A stretch of DNA of 64,000 nt, taken from positions 1 through 64,000 of the forward strand of contig DASXFC010000064.1 of NCBI GenBank assembly GCA_036489775.1, given 5' to 3'. The notes under the pieces are model-generated. The model was not told the origin of the DNA and did not search any database. It saw nothing but the letters and a program-made list of their open reading frames with translations. Position 1 is the first letter of the stretch, and each line of letters opens with the position of its first letter. The translations under genes and the position numbers were made by a program. Shown here piece by piece: positions 7,741 through 16,695 of the stretch. Source of the stretch: Bog-473 sp036489775 (GTDB taxonomy: Bacteria > Actinomycetota > Acidimicrobiia > Acidimicrobiales > RAAP-2).

Positions 7741-8416
7741 ATGCGCAGAGCAATTCTCGCGTCGCCGGTGGTATCGCTGGGGGTTTTGGCATCTGGAGTC
7801 GTGGCAGGTGAGACCATCGGCGTCAGCGGGGCCGGCGCAGCCGAACACTCCATAGCGGCGACAAAACACGCCAGCAAGGCGACCTTTTGTAGCACGAACG
7901 ATTCGATCGACCGAGCGAGCGCAAACACCACGTCGTATGCCGGCTTTCTCGCCATTCTCAAGACACATACCCACGACTTGACGCTCTTGAAGGAGAATGC
8001 GCCATCGGGATCAGTGGGCCGGACTGCTCTCCAGTTGGTCAGTGGGGCCGAGGCAGCCATTGCCGCGAACGACGTGAATGACCTCAACAGTCTCCCTAAC
8101 GGCGCCAACGTCGACACCTACTGCGGGACTTGGGAGTCCCTTGCCGAGGTACTTCGCGACCGGAAAGTCCACTGCATTCTGCTCGGCCTTCCTCCCGATC
8201 TTCCAGGGCGTGTCCAATTCTTCGAACGCTTCGGGCGCCCTCACCGTGCTCACGGCTCATGCACCGCAGATTTTCACACTGGCCACCGAACTGTCGAAGT
8301 TGCCGAAGTCGATCAAATCCAAGGCCACAACCACGGTCGACCAGGCTCAAACGGCGCTCAAAAGAGAACAGTGCGACGCCAGTCGAGCAGGGCGGCCCCA
8401 GCAGTCCGGCGAATGA
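7741..8416 (+). pseudogene. Secreted helical protein interrupted by an apparent frameshift
   Basis: From the ATG at 7741 the frame gives a signal peptide (MRRAILASPVVSLGVLASG, cleavage near GAGAAEH), then a helical segment beginning ATFC and ending DTYCG. Protein-like sequence then continues in the next frame (STAFCSAFLPIFQGVSNSS to KREQC) up to a stop at 8416. Both halves share an FC opening followed by helices with spaced Leu, as if two related units. A one-base indel between about 8110 and 8180 would explain the switch. It may be a real mutation, a sequencing error, or two separate small genes. Family not recognised. Confidence 0.45.
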
Positions 8417-8563
8417 CGTCGCCCTCTATTGCGGCCAAAACCAATAGCGCGAAAAGGTCGACAGTATTTCGTCCAATCAGAAGCCGCCCGGTCTCGATCG
8501 CGTCGACGATCAGACCGATCATCCAATCGATCACTGAGTGGTCTCTGGATCAAGTGCTACGCG

Positions 8564-9535
8564 TTAGCGAATCGCGATCGCATTCGCGGGAGAGCCCACG
8601 CCTCCCGGCATGTATAAAGGCTTCGAACACAGCAGCATGTCGAATCGGCCGTCATAGTGGCATGCCTGCGCCAACGCGTCGAGCCTCCACAGCTCCCCCA
8701 GTGCCATGCCGTGCAGTGCAATCATGGCTGGATGCATGAGACCGTCTGGGTCGATATCGAAGAACGGTGAACTATCTGCGACCGGTAGAGCTTCGACCCC
8801 GATGTTGTCGGACGCAATGACCGACACCTGGCGCTCCGTCAGCCATTGGAGCGTCGCCCGTTCTTGCAACAGTCCCGGGCTCACCAGATTGCCGGGCAAT
8901 CCATGTCGCTCCTCGGCTGACAAATGCTCTAGGTAGTGCTTCGTCCATCCGGTTCGAAAGAGCACAATGTCGCCCCGGCGAAGCTCGACCCGCTCCCAGG
9001 CGGCAACCTCGTCGAACAAGGCGGCTGGAAAGGATTCGCCCTTTCTCTGATCCAAACCTCGACCACGGTGAGCGAGCAGATATGCATCGACATCGAGCAT
9101 GACCGCCCGACCGACGATGCCACGATCGGCCCACATGTCGATCCCCAGTCGGCCACCACCCTCGACGACGTCCTCGTCACTTACGAAGTTGTAAAATCCG
9201 TGGATGGCGTGGCGGTGGTGGCGCAAGCCGTCGATCTGGGTCCCACCCTGCAGATAGAAACTGTCGAGATAGTCGTCTCGCCGGTTCGGATTGCTCTGAA
9301 GAATGTGGTGTTCCACCGCCCGCCGCGTGGGGCTGATTGGAGGGAGGAAAGTGTCGAGGGGCCAGTCGAGCCCGAAGCACACTCCGTCAACTACGCAACT
9401 GAGCCCGGACCTGGCCTCGTCGCAACCAAGCTGGCCGATCGTTCCGATGTCGCCGAACATCCCCCAAGTCGAACCTTCGGGCGCCGACCTCTCCGATTGG
9501 TTCTCGCTGTTCCGTGGAACATTGTGGTCGGTCAT
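8564..9535 (-). CDS. Cyclase-family metal-dependent hydrolase (kynurenine formamidase-like)
   Basis: The 323-residue protein matches the PF04199 cyclase fold. Key parts are the LDWPLDTF lead-in, the metal-site segment GGTQIDGLRHHRHA, the VGRAVMLDV strand, the RRGDIVLFRTGW block and a C-terminal MHPAMIALHGMALGE. Family members hydrolyse amides, lactones or cyclic compounds, for example formylkynurenine, isatin or cyclic imides. It is the last gene of the minus operon that starts with livF; its start is 11 bases after the stop of the CoA-transferase-like gene. A role in opening an imported cyclic substrate fits the context but is inference. Confidence 0.85.
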   Translation of the reverse strand: MTDHNVPRNSENQSERSAPEGSTWGMFGDIGTIGQLGCDEARSGLSCVVDGVCFGLDWPLDTFLPPISPTRRAVEHHILQSNPNRRDDYLDSFYLQGGTQIDGLRHHRHAIHGFYNFVSDEDVVEGGGRLGIDMWADRGIVGRAVMLDVDAYLLAHRGRGLDQRKGESFPAALFDEVAAWERVELRRGDIVLFRTGWTKHYLEHLSAEERHGLPGNLVSPGLLQERATLQWLTERQVSVIASDNIGVEALPVADSSPFFDIDPDGLMHPAMIALHGMALGELWRLDALAQACHYDGRFDMLLCSKPLYMPGGVGSPANAIAIR

Positions 9536-9545
9536 CTGACTGGAC

Positions 9546-10721
9546 TCATGGGACGAGATCGCGCGCCAGGCTGGGTGATAAGCCGAAGTCTGCTAACACC
9601 GAGGCGCTGTCCTGGCCGAGTTCAGGAGGCGAGGAAAGTGTTCGATCCGCCTCGTCGGCAAAGCGAATCGGGCTGGAGACCATCTGGGCTGACGTTTCGC
9701 CAACTGTCGTGCGGGACATGATCCGTTCAGCTTCCGCATGATCGCTCGTGAGCGCTTCCTCGAGGGTGAGCACCGGAGCAAAAGGTACCTCTGCGTTGCT
9801 CAACAGCTGCCACCACTCGGCGAGCGGGCGGCTGCGCATGGCAGCAGCGATCACCGCCTTCTCGTCGGCATGGCCCCCACCCCGTCCGAACTCCATACCA
9901 GACTTCGCCCACGATCCCCTCTCGATCCATTCGGCCGGCAACTCCAGAAGGTTGCAGAACCGTTTCCAGAATTTCTCTTCGATTGGCGCTACCAGGATGG
10001 CCCTACGATCGCTGGTCGGATACATCGAGTATCGAGAGCCCAGATCTCGGTACTCCTGCCATGGCTCGCCAAGGTTCACTAAGCAATTGGCGTCGCGCCA
10101 TTGCCACCACAACGCGCTCGCCCATAGGGAGATGCTGACGTGTTGCGGACAGCCCTCCCGTTCTTGCCGTGCCAGACCGGACATCACACCAAGGGCGCCG
10201 AAAACCCCGGCCAGAGGCGCGCCAGCGGACCTCCATCCAGGTGCCGTTGTCGGCAATCCGTCTTCCCATTGCAGATGTACTGCTCCAGCCAGCGCGTCAA
10301 TCGTCTGCCCGTGCGCCAGATAGTCCTTCCAGGGTCCGCTCTCGCCGAAGCCCGAGATCAAGCAATAGACAAGGCGGGGGTTGAGCTCTGCCATGCTCGC
10401 GAAATCCAGCTTCCGTGCGACGGCGTCGGCCGGCCGTGTCCCCACGATGACGGCGTCGGCCCATTGGGCAGCTGCTGCGACCACCGACCCCCAATGGGGC
10501 GACCGAGTGCTGATCTCGAGGCTGCGAGTTCCTGAACTGGTCGCGAGGTGGAACATTCCGCGGCCGCCGATGAAGGGTTCCAACCCTCGGTTGCCGTCGC
10601 CGACCCGGGGTGGTTCGACCTTGACGACGTCAGCACCCATTTCGGCGAGGAGTTGGGAGGCCAGCGGGCCCGACAGGTGCGTTGAGAAATCAACAATCCG
10701 CGGGGTCGATGTCCTCGTCAT
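9546..10721 (-). CDS. Family III CoA-transferase homologue lacking the catalytic Asp
   Basis: A 391-residue CaiB/BaiF-family protein: IVDFSTHLSGPLASQLLAEMGADVVKVEPP, then NPRLVYCLISGFGESGPW are family hallmarks. Family III enzymes move CoA through an Asp that forms an acyl-enzyme. In the two paralogues at 24079 and 26885 this Asp is in ADFTG (182) and HADSLTG (181). Here the equivalent string is GAPLAG, with Ala168 in place of Asp. It may be inactive as a transferase, act with a partner subunit, or do different chemistry. It lies between the transporter's binding-protein gene and the cyclase gene. Confidence 0.85.
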   Translation of the reverse strand: MTRTSTPRIVDFSTHLSGPLASQLLAEMGADVVKVEPPRVGDGNRGLEPFIGGRGMFHLATSSGTRSLEISTRSPHWGSVVAAAAQWADAVIVGTRPADAVARKLDFASMAELNPRLVYCLISGFGESGPWKDYLAHGQTIDALAGAVHLQWEDGLPTTAPGWRSAGAPLAGVFGALGVMSGLARQEREGCPQHVSISLWASALWWQWRDANCLVNLGEPWQEYRDLGSRYSMYPTSDRRAILVAPIEEKFWKRFCNLLELPAEWIERGSWAKSGMEFGRGGGHADEKAVIAAAMRSRPLAEWWQLLSNAEVPFAPVLTLEEALTSDHAEAERIMSRTTVGETSAQMVSSPIRFADEADRTLSSPPELGQDSASVLADFGLSPSLARDLVP

Positions 10722-10756
10722 TTATCTCTCCCCCGATTCCACACGCCGTGGTCCCC

Positions 10757-10804
10757 GCCCTTCACTGCCCTACCCCTGATCGAGTAACAAAGACAGTGAA
10801 GGGC
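10757..10804 (-). terminator. Intercistronic hairpin after the binding-protein gene
   Basis: GCCCTTCACTG (10757-10767) and CAGTGAAGGGC (10794-10804) form a perfect 11-bp stem with a 26-base loop, 36 bases after the stop of the substrate-binding protein gene. No T-run follows. It may protect the upstream message or partly terminate before the enzyme genes. Confidence 0.55.
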
Positions 10805-10840
10805 TGGCTGGACCCTCGACTGTGATCTTGCCTCCAGCTG

Positions 10841-11971
10841 CTATGGCAGGTACTTCAGCGAGCCGTTCGTCACCTCGACGACACCTCCCGTACCGGTGAG
10901 CACGCCCTGCTTACTGGTCTTGAGGATGCCTTGGGCACCATTGAATCCCTTGACCTTGTTCAGACCAGCCAGGACCCCTGCAGAAGTGAACGTCTTGGCA
11001 TCCTCGAGTCCGTGGATCAGGTACTCCGCCGCGTCGTAGCCGGTGGCGCTGGCGTAAAACGCCGTCGTCCCGTCTGACTTCTGCCAAGCCTTGGTGAAGG
11101 CCTTAGAACTGGCGAAGGGGAACGAGGGCGCATAGTCAGTGGCAAAGATGCTTCCGTTGGCGGCCGACTTGGCGTCCTGAATGTAAAACGGGGTCTGCAT
11201 CACAACCTGACCCAGAATCGGGACCTTTATCCCAGCTTGACGAAGATCCGTCGCAATCGTCACGTTGGGCGACCCGATGACAAGGATGGCGATGGCGTCC
11301 GGGTGGAGCGCTGCCACCTCGCTGACCTCAGGCGCGAAGTCGGTGGTCGTCGACGTAATGGGATAGGCGCCGAGAGACTTGATCCCGTCTTTCTTTTCAG
11401 CGGCCAGCTGTGTTTGGTAGTCAGCCACAGTGCTCGGCACGTCGGACTGGTAGATGGTGGCAATCGTCTTCACACCCTGCTTAGCAAGGATCGGCACCGG
11501 GTTGGCCACATAGGTCGTCGAGTTGATGGCAGCCCCGAACACATATGGAGTTGCAGTGAAGGTGGGATCGTCACCGGTCGTCATGATCTCTGGGATCTTG
11601 AGCGAGTTGGCGATCGGGTAGAGCGCCTCGTTGACTGCCGAGTCACAGGAGCCCAACACAGCTGACACTCCGGAATCGGCCAGGCTGTGCAGGTCGACCA
11701 CCGCCTGAGCAGCCGTACTGGCGTCATCCTTCACATCGAGACTGATGTTGATTCCTTGGGCCTTGGCCTGTTTGACCGCCAGCTGCATCCCCTTCGCTTC
11801 GTCCACCCCGCAGAAGCTGGCCACACCGGTCAGGTCCTCAATAACCCCGACCTTGATGGCCTTTCCTGAGTTGACCGATGCTCCAGCGGGGCCTGAGCCC
11901 GTTGCGAACACATTCATCCCGATAATCAACGCTGCGCCAATGAAGGGCAGCACCACTCTCAAATGTTTCAT
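10841..11971 (-). CDS. Branched-chain amino acid-type ABC transporter substrate-binding protein
   Basis: The 376-residue protein has a signal peptide (MKHLRVVLPFIGAALIIGMNVFA, cleavage near GASVNS) and a type I periplasmic-binding fold: IKVGVIEDLTGVASFCG, GMQLAVKQAKAQGINISL, AVLGSCDSAVNEALYPIAN, then a C-terminal half with FTKAWQKSDGTTAFYASATGYDAAEYL. It would capture the ligand outside the membrane for the LivHMGF transporter encoded upstream. The ATG at 11971 was chosen for its AGGGGAGG ribosome site and the signal peptide. The family also binds amides, aromatic acids and urea, so the ligand is not fixed as an amino acid; catabolic neighbours suggest otherwise. Confidence 0.9.
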   Translation of the reverse strand: MKHLRVVLPFIGAALIIGMNVFATGSGPAGASVNSGKAIKVGVIEDLTGVASFCGVDEAKGMQLAVKQAKAQGINISLDVKDDASTAAQAVVDLHSLADSGVSAVLGSCDSAVNEALYPIANSLKIPEIMTTGDDPTFTATPYVFGAAINSTTYVANPVPILAKQGVKTIATIYQSDVPSTVADYQTQLAAEKKDGIKSLGAYPITSTTTDFAPEVSEVAALHPDAIAILVIGSPNVTIATDLRQAGIKVPILGQVVMQTPFYIQDAKSAANGSIFATDYAPSFPFASSKAFTKAWQKSDGTTAFYASATGYDAAEYLIHGLEDAKTFTSAGVLAGLNKVKGFNGAQGILKTSKQGVLTGTGGVVEVTNGSLKYLP

Positions 11972-12056
11972 TTTCCTCCCCTTACTTTCCAAGGAAATCT
12001 CTCTCCCATAGTTGTGAACAGCCTTTCTGTACTGATGTACCGCCATTGCGACGTCG

Positions 12057-12809
12057 TCACGTGCCCATGTACGCCTCCCGTACGACCGGGTTTTCGGCCG
12101 CTTCGTGGGCATCACCGTCAAAGATCAACTTGCCGTAGTTCAAAACGATCAGCCGGGGGCACACGTCCAGCACGAAGCGCAGGTGGTGATCGACGAGAAG
12201 GACGCAACAACCCCTGTCGCGTTCCTGCTCCATTGCCTTGCCCAGCTCTTCGAGATCTCGCTCGCTGACGCCGGCCGCTGGCTCATCGAGAAGGAGCAAC
12301 GCTGGCTCGGATATCACAGCTCGTGCCAGCTCCACCCGTCGTTGAATGCCGAACGGCAGGGTGCGTGCGTGGTCGTTGGCATACCCGAGAATGTCGAGGC
12401 GTTCCAGTGTGGCGTCGACCTTCTCCATGACAGCCCGCTCGGCCTTGCGCAAACTAAGGAGCGTGCTCTGACGGCGCCGGTGACGGTCCCAGTAGAGGCC
12501 TCCCGCCACGTTCTCGCGAACCGTCTCGTTCCCGATCAGCCGGACCAGCTGGAATGTGCGTCCGACGCCCAGGCGGGCTACCTGATGAGAGGGAAATCGA
12601 GTGGCGTCCTTTCCTTCGATGGCGATGCTCCCCGCCGTCGGGATCGCGAAACCACTGATCAAGTTCAAGAGCGTCGTCTTGCCGGAACCGTTCGGTCCGA
12701 CCAGTCCGCAGATGCTGCCCCCGGGGAGCTCCAAGGACACTTCGTCGACCGCACGCAGGGCACCGTAGGACCTCGAGATGCGGTCCAACACCAGGACGCT
12801 CTCCATCAT
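12057..12809 (-). CDS. livG: ABC transporter ATPase, LivG type
   Basis: The 250-residue ATPase has Walker A (GPNGSGKTT), Q-loop (GRTFQLVRL), a divergent signature (LPFGIQRR instead of LSGGQQ), Walker B (LLLLDEPAAG) and the switch His (VDHH), with the LivG-type end VREAYMGT. It energises import through LivH/LivM. Its start overlaps the stop of livM by four bases, which indicates coupled translation. Confidence 0.92.
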   Translation of the reverse strand: MMESVLVLDRISRSYGALRAVDEVSLELPGGSICGLVGPNGSGKTTLLNLISGFAIPTAGSIAIEGKDATRFPSHQVARLGVGRTFQLVRLIGNETVRENVAGGLYWDRHRRRQSTLLSLRKAERAVMEKVDATLERLDILGYANDHARTLPFGIQRRVELARAVISEPALLLLDEPAAGVSERDLEELGKAMEQERDRGCCVLLVDHHLRFVLDVCPRLIVLNYGKLIFDGDAHEAAENPVVREAYMGT

Positions 12810-13774
12810 CGGCCCCCGGCCCGAGCCGTGACGTCCGGATCATCGAGGGGAAGGAGGCTGGCCTTGCCATTCGTCGACGTGGAGGTCTCCACGCCAATTG
12901 GGGCCAGGGGCTCTGACTTGTGGCGCCTGGCCACCAGCTCTGTCCGGAGACGCCGGTACAACAGCACGATGGATCCCACGATCCCCTCCGGAGCCCACAG
13001 GATGATGATGAGGACGATGCCACCGGTGATGACGTCCGCCCAGACCCCAATGGAGCTCAGCCAATCCGGGATGGCAGTGATCAGCGCCGCGCCGACCAAT
13101 GGGCCGCTCCAGTGGCGCGATCCTCCGATGATGATCATGGCCAGAACATCGATAAGCAAGGTGAAGTTGAAGTCGGTCGGCGTCACGAATTGGTAGTAGT
13201 GGGCATACAAGACTCCTCCGTATGCCGCGATCATCGAAGACACCGTGAACAGCAACGTGCCCAAGCTCACGCTGTTGACGCCCATCGCCCTAGCCAGCAA
13301 CGGGTCGGCGCGGAGCAGCCGCATTGCTCGACCCAACCGCGACCGACTCACGATGAAGAAGCCGGCGCAGAGAACTACGACGGAGATGACGAGCCAGGCT
13401 GTCCCGATCGGCGGGCCGATGCCCGTGATCCCATTGGCCCCGCCGGTGATGCTGCCCAGATTGACGGCCAGCGCCCCGACGATGGAGGTGATGGCCACGG
13501 TGGCCATGGCGAGGTAAACGCCACCCAACCGTATGAGGAGCCTCCCCAGAATCAATGAGGTCAGAAAGGCGAGAACCAGCACCGCACCGATTTCGCCCCA
13601 CATGCCCACACCCTGCTGGGTGGCGAGGTACCCAGCCGTGTAGGCACCGACACCGAAGAAACCAATGAAGGCAAACGAATAAGACCCTCCTGCGATCACG
13701 GTGTACCCACTTAGGGCCACGATCGCATTCAGCAATATGACTTGGAGCGCAGCGAGAGGAAGGCCGAGAATCAC
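12806..13774 (-). CDS. livM: ABC transporter permease, LivM type
   Basis: A 322-residue integral membrane protein with about eight to ten hydrophobic segments and the LivM-specific block SRLGRAMRLLRADPLLARAMGVNSVSLGTLLFTVSSMIAAYGG that contacts the ATPase. The C-terminal 45 residues are hydrophilic (RTELVARRHKSEP). It pairs with LivH to form the channel. The gene overlaps livH upstream and livG downstream by four bases each. Confidence 0.92.
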   Translation of the reverse strand: MILGLPLAALQVILLNAIVALSGYTVIAGGSYSFAFIGFFGVGAYTAGYLATQQGVGMWGEIGAVLVLAFLTSLILGRLLIRLGGVYLAMATVAITSIVGALAVNLGSITGGANGITGIGPPIGTAWLVISVVVLCAGFFIVSRSRLGRAMRLLRADPLLARAMGVNSVSLGTLLFTVSSMIAAYGGVLYAHYYQFVTPTDFNFTLLIDVLAMIIIGGSRHWSGPLVGAALITAIPDWLSSIGVWADVITGGIVLIIILWAPEGIVGSIVLLYRRLRTELVARRHKSEPLAPIGVETSTSTNGKASLLPLDDPDVTARAGGR

Positions 13775-14685
13775 GCGCGATCGACCTCGAGTCGGCCGAA
13801 CAGTCCATTGGGTCGGACGAGGAGTACCAGAAGCAGGAGCCCGAACGTGGCGACGTCGATCCAGTTGCTACCGATGAAATAGACAGTCAGACCGGTGGCG
13901 AGCCCGAGGATCAATCCACCGACAAGGCTCCCGATAACGCTGCCGACGCCGCCGAGAATGACCACGGCGAATCCTCCGAGAAGGTACGAGTCCCCTGTGG
14001 TGAATGACACAGAGTTAAAAGCAATGCCTACGAGAATTCCAGCGATACCAGCCATTGCCGCCGACGCAGAAATCACGCCTAATGCATAGGCATTCGAATT
14101 GATGCCGAGTAGCTCTGCCGCCTCACTATCGGCTGCTACGGCACGGCTGGCCCGCCCGATCTGTGTGAATCGAATCACCGCCCATGTAATAAGCGTTAGC
14201 ACCACAGCCATGACGAACATGACGATGTCGATGGAGCTGATGGTCACGTTGGGAGCGATGTGGATCAGACGACTCACGAAACTCGACGTGGGAAACGAGA
14301 GCACCTGGATATTGAGGATGTTGAGGGTGAACCACTGCGCCAGTGCCTCGAGGACGAGAAGCATGGCCAAGCTGCCCACCATGGTGGACCATTCCGAATT
14401 GTCGGCCCGACTGCGCTGGCGAAGCCGTAACCAACGGAAGGCGACCATCTCGAGCAGGATTCCCACGATGGCACCGGAGACGGCTCCGGCCAAAATGAGA
14501 ACGGGGAATGGCACACTGATTTTGGATGCAAGTTCGACACCGGCAATGGCCGAGATCGTGAGGGTCACTCCCTGAGCCAGGTTCAGGATCTTGAGCACCC
14601 CGAGTGTCAGCGTTAGGCCCGCGGCGAAGAGCGCATACACACCCCCCAACGCCAACCCATTGACGATCTGCTGCAAAAACAGCAC
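13771..14685 (-). CDS. livH: ABC transporter permease, LivH type
   Basis: A 304-residue membrane protein beginning VLFLQQIVNGLALGGVYALFAAGLTLTLGVLKILNLAQG, the standard LivH start, with the coupling block IGRASRAVAADSEAAELLGINSNAYALGVISASAAMAGIAG. The GTG at 14685 is taken as the start because the family N-terminus begins there; upstream codons in frame are not LivH-like. It overlaps livM by four bases and follows livF by 40 bases. Confidence 0.92.
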   Translation of the reverse strand: MLFLQQIVNGLALGGVYALFAAGLTLTLGVLKILNLAQGVTLTISAIAGVELASKISVPFPVLILAGAVSGAIVGILLEMVAFRWLRLRQRSRADNSEWSTMVGSLAMLLVLEALAQWFTLNILNIQVLSFPTSSFVSRLIHIAPNVTISSIDIVMFVMAVVLTLITWAVIRFTQIGRASRAVAADSEAAELLGINSNAYALGVISASAAMAGIAGILVGIAFNSVSFTTGDSYLLGGFAVVILGGVGSVIGSLVGGLILGLATGLTVYFIGSNWIDVATFGLLLLVLLVRPNGLFGRLEVDRA

Positions 14686-14725
14686 TTCACAAGCCCCCGA
14701 GTATTGAGATGTTTCTGACTTCCCG

Positions 14726-15454
14726 TTATCCGATGTACGCCGCGATGAGGTCGATGTTGTCCCGAACGTCCGCCGACAACCCTTCATGGATCACACGGCC
14801 GCGATTCAAGATGTAGACGTAGTCACTCGCATTCAGAGCCTGGGTTGCGTTCTGCTCGATAAGGAGCACCGAGACTCCCAGCTCGCCGATCTGTCGGATC
14901 GTCTGAAACACCTGCGTCACAAGCTTCGGCGACAGACCGAGGCTCGGCTCGTCCATGGTGATCAGGATGGGATCCGCCATCAACGCCCGAGCGATCGCCA
15001 GCATCTGTTGCTCGCCCCCACTGAGGAGTCCGGCCCGTTGACGCAATCGTTCCTGGAGGAAAGGGAACAGCTCGAACGACCTCTCGAGCCGATTGGTGGC
15101 CCCACGCCGTCGATACGCGCCCAAGGCGAGGTTTTCGCTAACGGAGAGATCAGGGAACAGACGCCGTCCCTGCGGCACCTGAGCGAGACCGGCTCGGGAG
15201 ATCTTGTAGGGGCTCCACCGCGAGATGTCGTGCTGATCGAAGATCACGGTCCCCCGTGTTCGTTCTTGCCCCCCAATACCGCGCAAGGTGCTGGTCTTCC
15301 CGGCACCATTTGGACCAACGATCGCTACGACCTTGCCTCGTGGAACCTTCAGGTCGATCCCCTGCACCGCGGCAACGCCACCGTAAGACACACCCAGCGA
15401 GGTCACCGTGAGCACGTCGTCCGCTGCTTCCGCCCTGTCCCCTGTTGGATGCAT
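14726..15454 (-). CDS. livF: ABC transporter ATPase, LivF type
   Basis: The 242-residue ATPase has Walker A (GPNGAGKTS), the signature LSGGEQQMLAIARA, Walker B (LITMDEPSLGL) and the LivF-typical LLIEQN in the switch region. It is the second ATPase of the transporter and the first gene of the operon. A sigma-70-type promoter lies about 65-95 bases upstream of its ATG. Confidence 0.92.
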   Translation of the reverse strand: MHPTGDRAEAADDVLTVTSLGVSYGGVAAVQGIDLKVPRGKVVAIVGPNGAGKTSTLRGIGGQERTRGTVIFDQHDISRWSPYKISRAGLAQVPQGRRLFPDLSVSENLALGAYRRRGATNRLERSFELFPFLQERLRQRAGLLSGGEQQMLAIARALMADPILITMDEPSLGLSPKLVTQVFQTIRQIGELGVSVLLIEQNATQALNASDYVYILNRGRVIHEGLSADVRDNIDLIAAYIG

Positions 15455-15512
15455 TCGCGACTCGCTTTTTCTGAACGTATCGCGCTGGGCGACGGAACGT
15501 CGGTGACACGCT

Positions 15513-15548
15513 CTATCATTATCATAGTTAGGATTGATCGCTTGTCAA
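15513..15548 (-). promoter_or_regulatory. liv operon promoter with overlapping operator-like repeat
   Basis: On the minus strand, TTGACA (15548-15543), a 16-base spacer and TATGAT (15526-15521) form a near-consensus promoter for livF. The -10 lies inside CTATCATTATCATAG (15513-15527), an almost perfect 7-1-7 palindrome related to the site at 36859. A repressor here would block polymerase. Confidence 0.75.
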
Positions 15549-15678
15549 GATCGGCTGCGACCGCCCGACATTGGAAGGCAGACGAGGTCTGGTGACGCGT
15601 TATCCCAGGTCAGCGGGTCGAATCCCATGACGCCCGCTGGCCCCGATGGGAGCCGCAGAGCAGTCGGCTATCACATAT

Positions 15679-15693
15679 AGATTATTATGATAG
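15679..15693 (+). promoter_or_regulatory. AT-rich operator-like site and -10 before the reductase gene
   Basis: AGATTATTATGATAG contains the complete right half (ATGATAG) and part of the left half of the CTATCAT/ATGATAG motif. TATGAT at 15686-15691 could be the -10 for the plus-strand gene at 15739; its -35 is weak. It stands out from the GC-rich surroundings and lies about 150 bases from the liv promoter site. Confidence 0.5.
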
Positions 15694-15738
15694 TCATGTT
15701 TGACGATCCGTGGGCGTCGGACCGGGGAGGTGCAGATA

Positions 15739-16686
15739 ATGGTTGAGACCGCTCCCAGGCAGAGTGCTCGTATCGTCGTCATAGGTGCTGGGGCCCTGGG
15801 GTGCGTGTTCACAGCCCTCCTGCACGAGAGCGGTCACCAGGTGTGCATCGTCAGCCGGCGCCCCGACATCGTGAAAACGATCAATACTGACGGCGTCACA
15901 GTCCTCCATCGTCGCAACGATTCGGACGGCGTTCTCCGCGCTCCGGTGCCAGCGTTCGGTCCCGGTGAGGTGATCGCGACTGGACCATATGACGTGGTCA
16001 TGTTGGTCAACAAATCGATGGACTCCGAATTCGCAGTCGACCTGGGCGCGCAACTATCCGGTGATGACGGGATCGTGGTGGCCCTGCAGAACGGCTTGCG
16101 CAGCGCGGAGATCGTCGAAGGCATCCCATCGGGCGTCGCGGGCGTCACCTACCAAGGAGCGACCTACAACCATGACGCCACGGTCTCGTGGACCCACGTC
16201 GGACGGACGCTTGTCGCAGCCCGACCCGCCATCGCTGACCGCACTGCCCGCTGGGTGGCCACGCTTTCCACTCCATCATTACCCTGGGAGGTGGCGTCCG
16301 ATCGCGACGCCATGCTGTGGGAAAAGTTGATCGCAGCCATCTCGAATTCCCTCTCCGGTGCCTTGCTGCAGCCGGTCTTTGCGCTCATGCGTTCCGAAAG
16401 CGCGCAGCAGATTCTCCAGCGGGCGCGTTCCGAGGCCTTCGATATCGCGGCCTCCCTTGGCGTGCAGCTCGACCGCACCCGGCTCGAGACGGCGTTTGCG
16501 TCGGGCTACCCATCGGGGGCGGACACCTCCGGCTCCACCTTCCAATCCCTGATGTCTGGACGGCCAACAGAGGTGGGTGACATTTCCGGGTCGATCGCCG
16601 ATGCTGCTGCCGGTATGGGATTGCCTGCGCCCTACAACACAGCGTTGGCGCTGCTGGTGCATGCCCGAGAGCAACTCGAGCACTGA
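15739..16686 (+). CDS. Ketopantoate reductase-like NAD(P)-dependent oxidoreductase (ApbA/PanE family)
   Basis: The 315-residue protein has an N-terminal Rossmann motif (VVIGAGALGCVF), the VMLVNKSMDSE segment and VALQNGLRSAE, then the C-terminal helical domain with the catalytic Lys in LWEKLIAAISNSLSGAL. ApbA/PanE enzymes reduce 2-oxo acids such as 2-dehydropantoate; many catabolic homologues act on other 2-oxo acids. The ATG at 15739 has GGAGG eight bases upstream. It is divergent from the liv operon, with operator-like repeats between, and convergent with cluster A hyuB nine bases away. Its place in a catabolic island suggests a non-pantoate substrate. Confidence 0.85.
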   Translation: MVETAPRQSARIVVIGAGALGCVFTALLHESGHQVCIVSRRPDIVKTINTDGVTVLHRRNDSDGVLRAPVPAFGPGEVIATGPYDVVMLVNKSMDSEFAVDLGAQLSGDDGIVVALQNGLRSAEIVEGIPSGVAGVTYQGATYNHDATVSWTHVGRTLVAARPAIADRTARWVATLSTPSLPWEVASDRDAMLWEKLIAAISNSLSGALLQPVFALMRSESAQQILQRARSEAFDIAASLGVQLDRTRLETAFASGYPSGADTSGSTFQSLMSGRPTEVGDISGSIADAAAGMGLPAPYNTALALLVHAREQLEH

Positions 16687-16695
16687 TACCACCAC

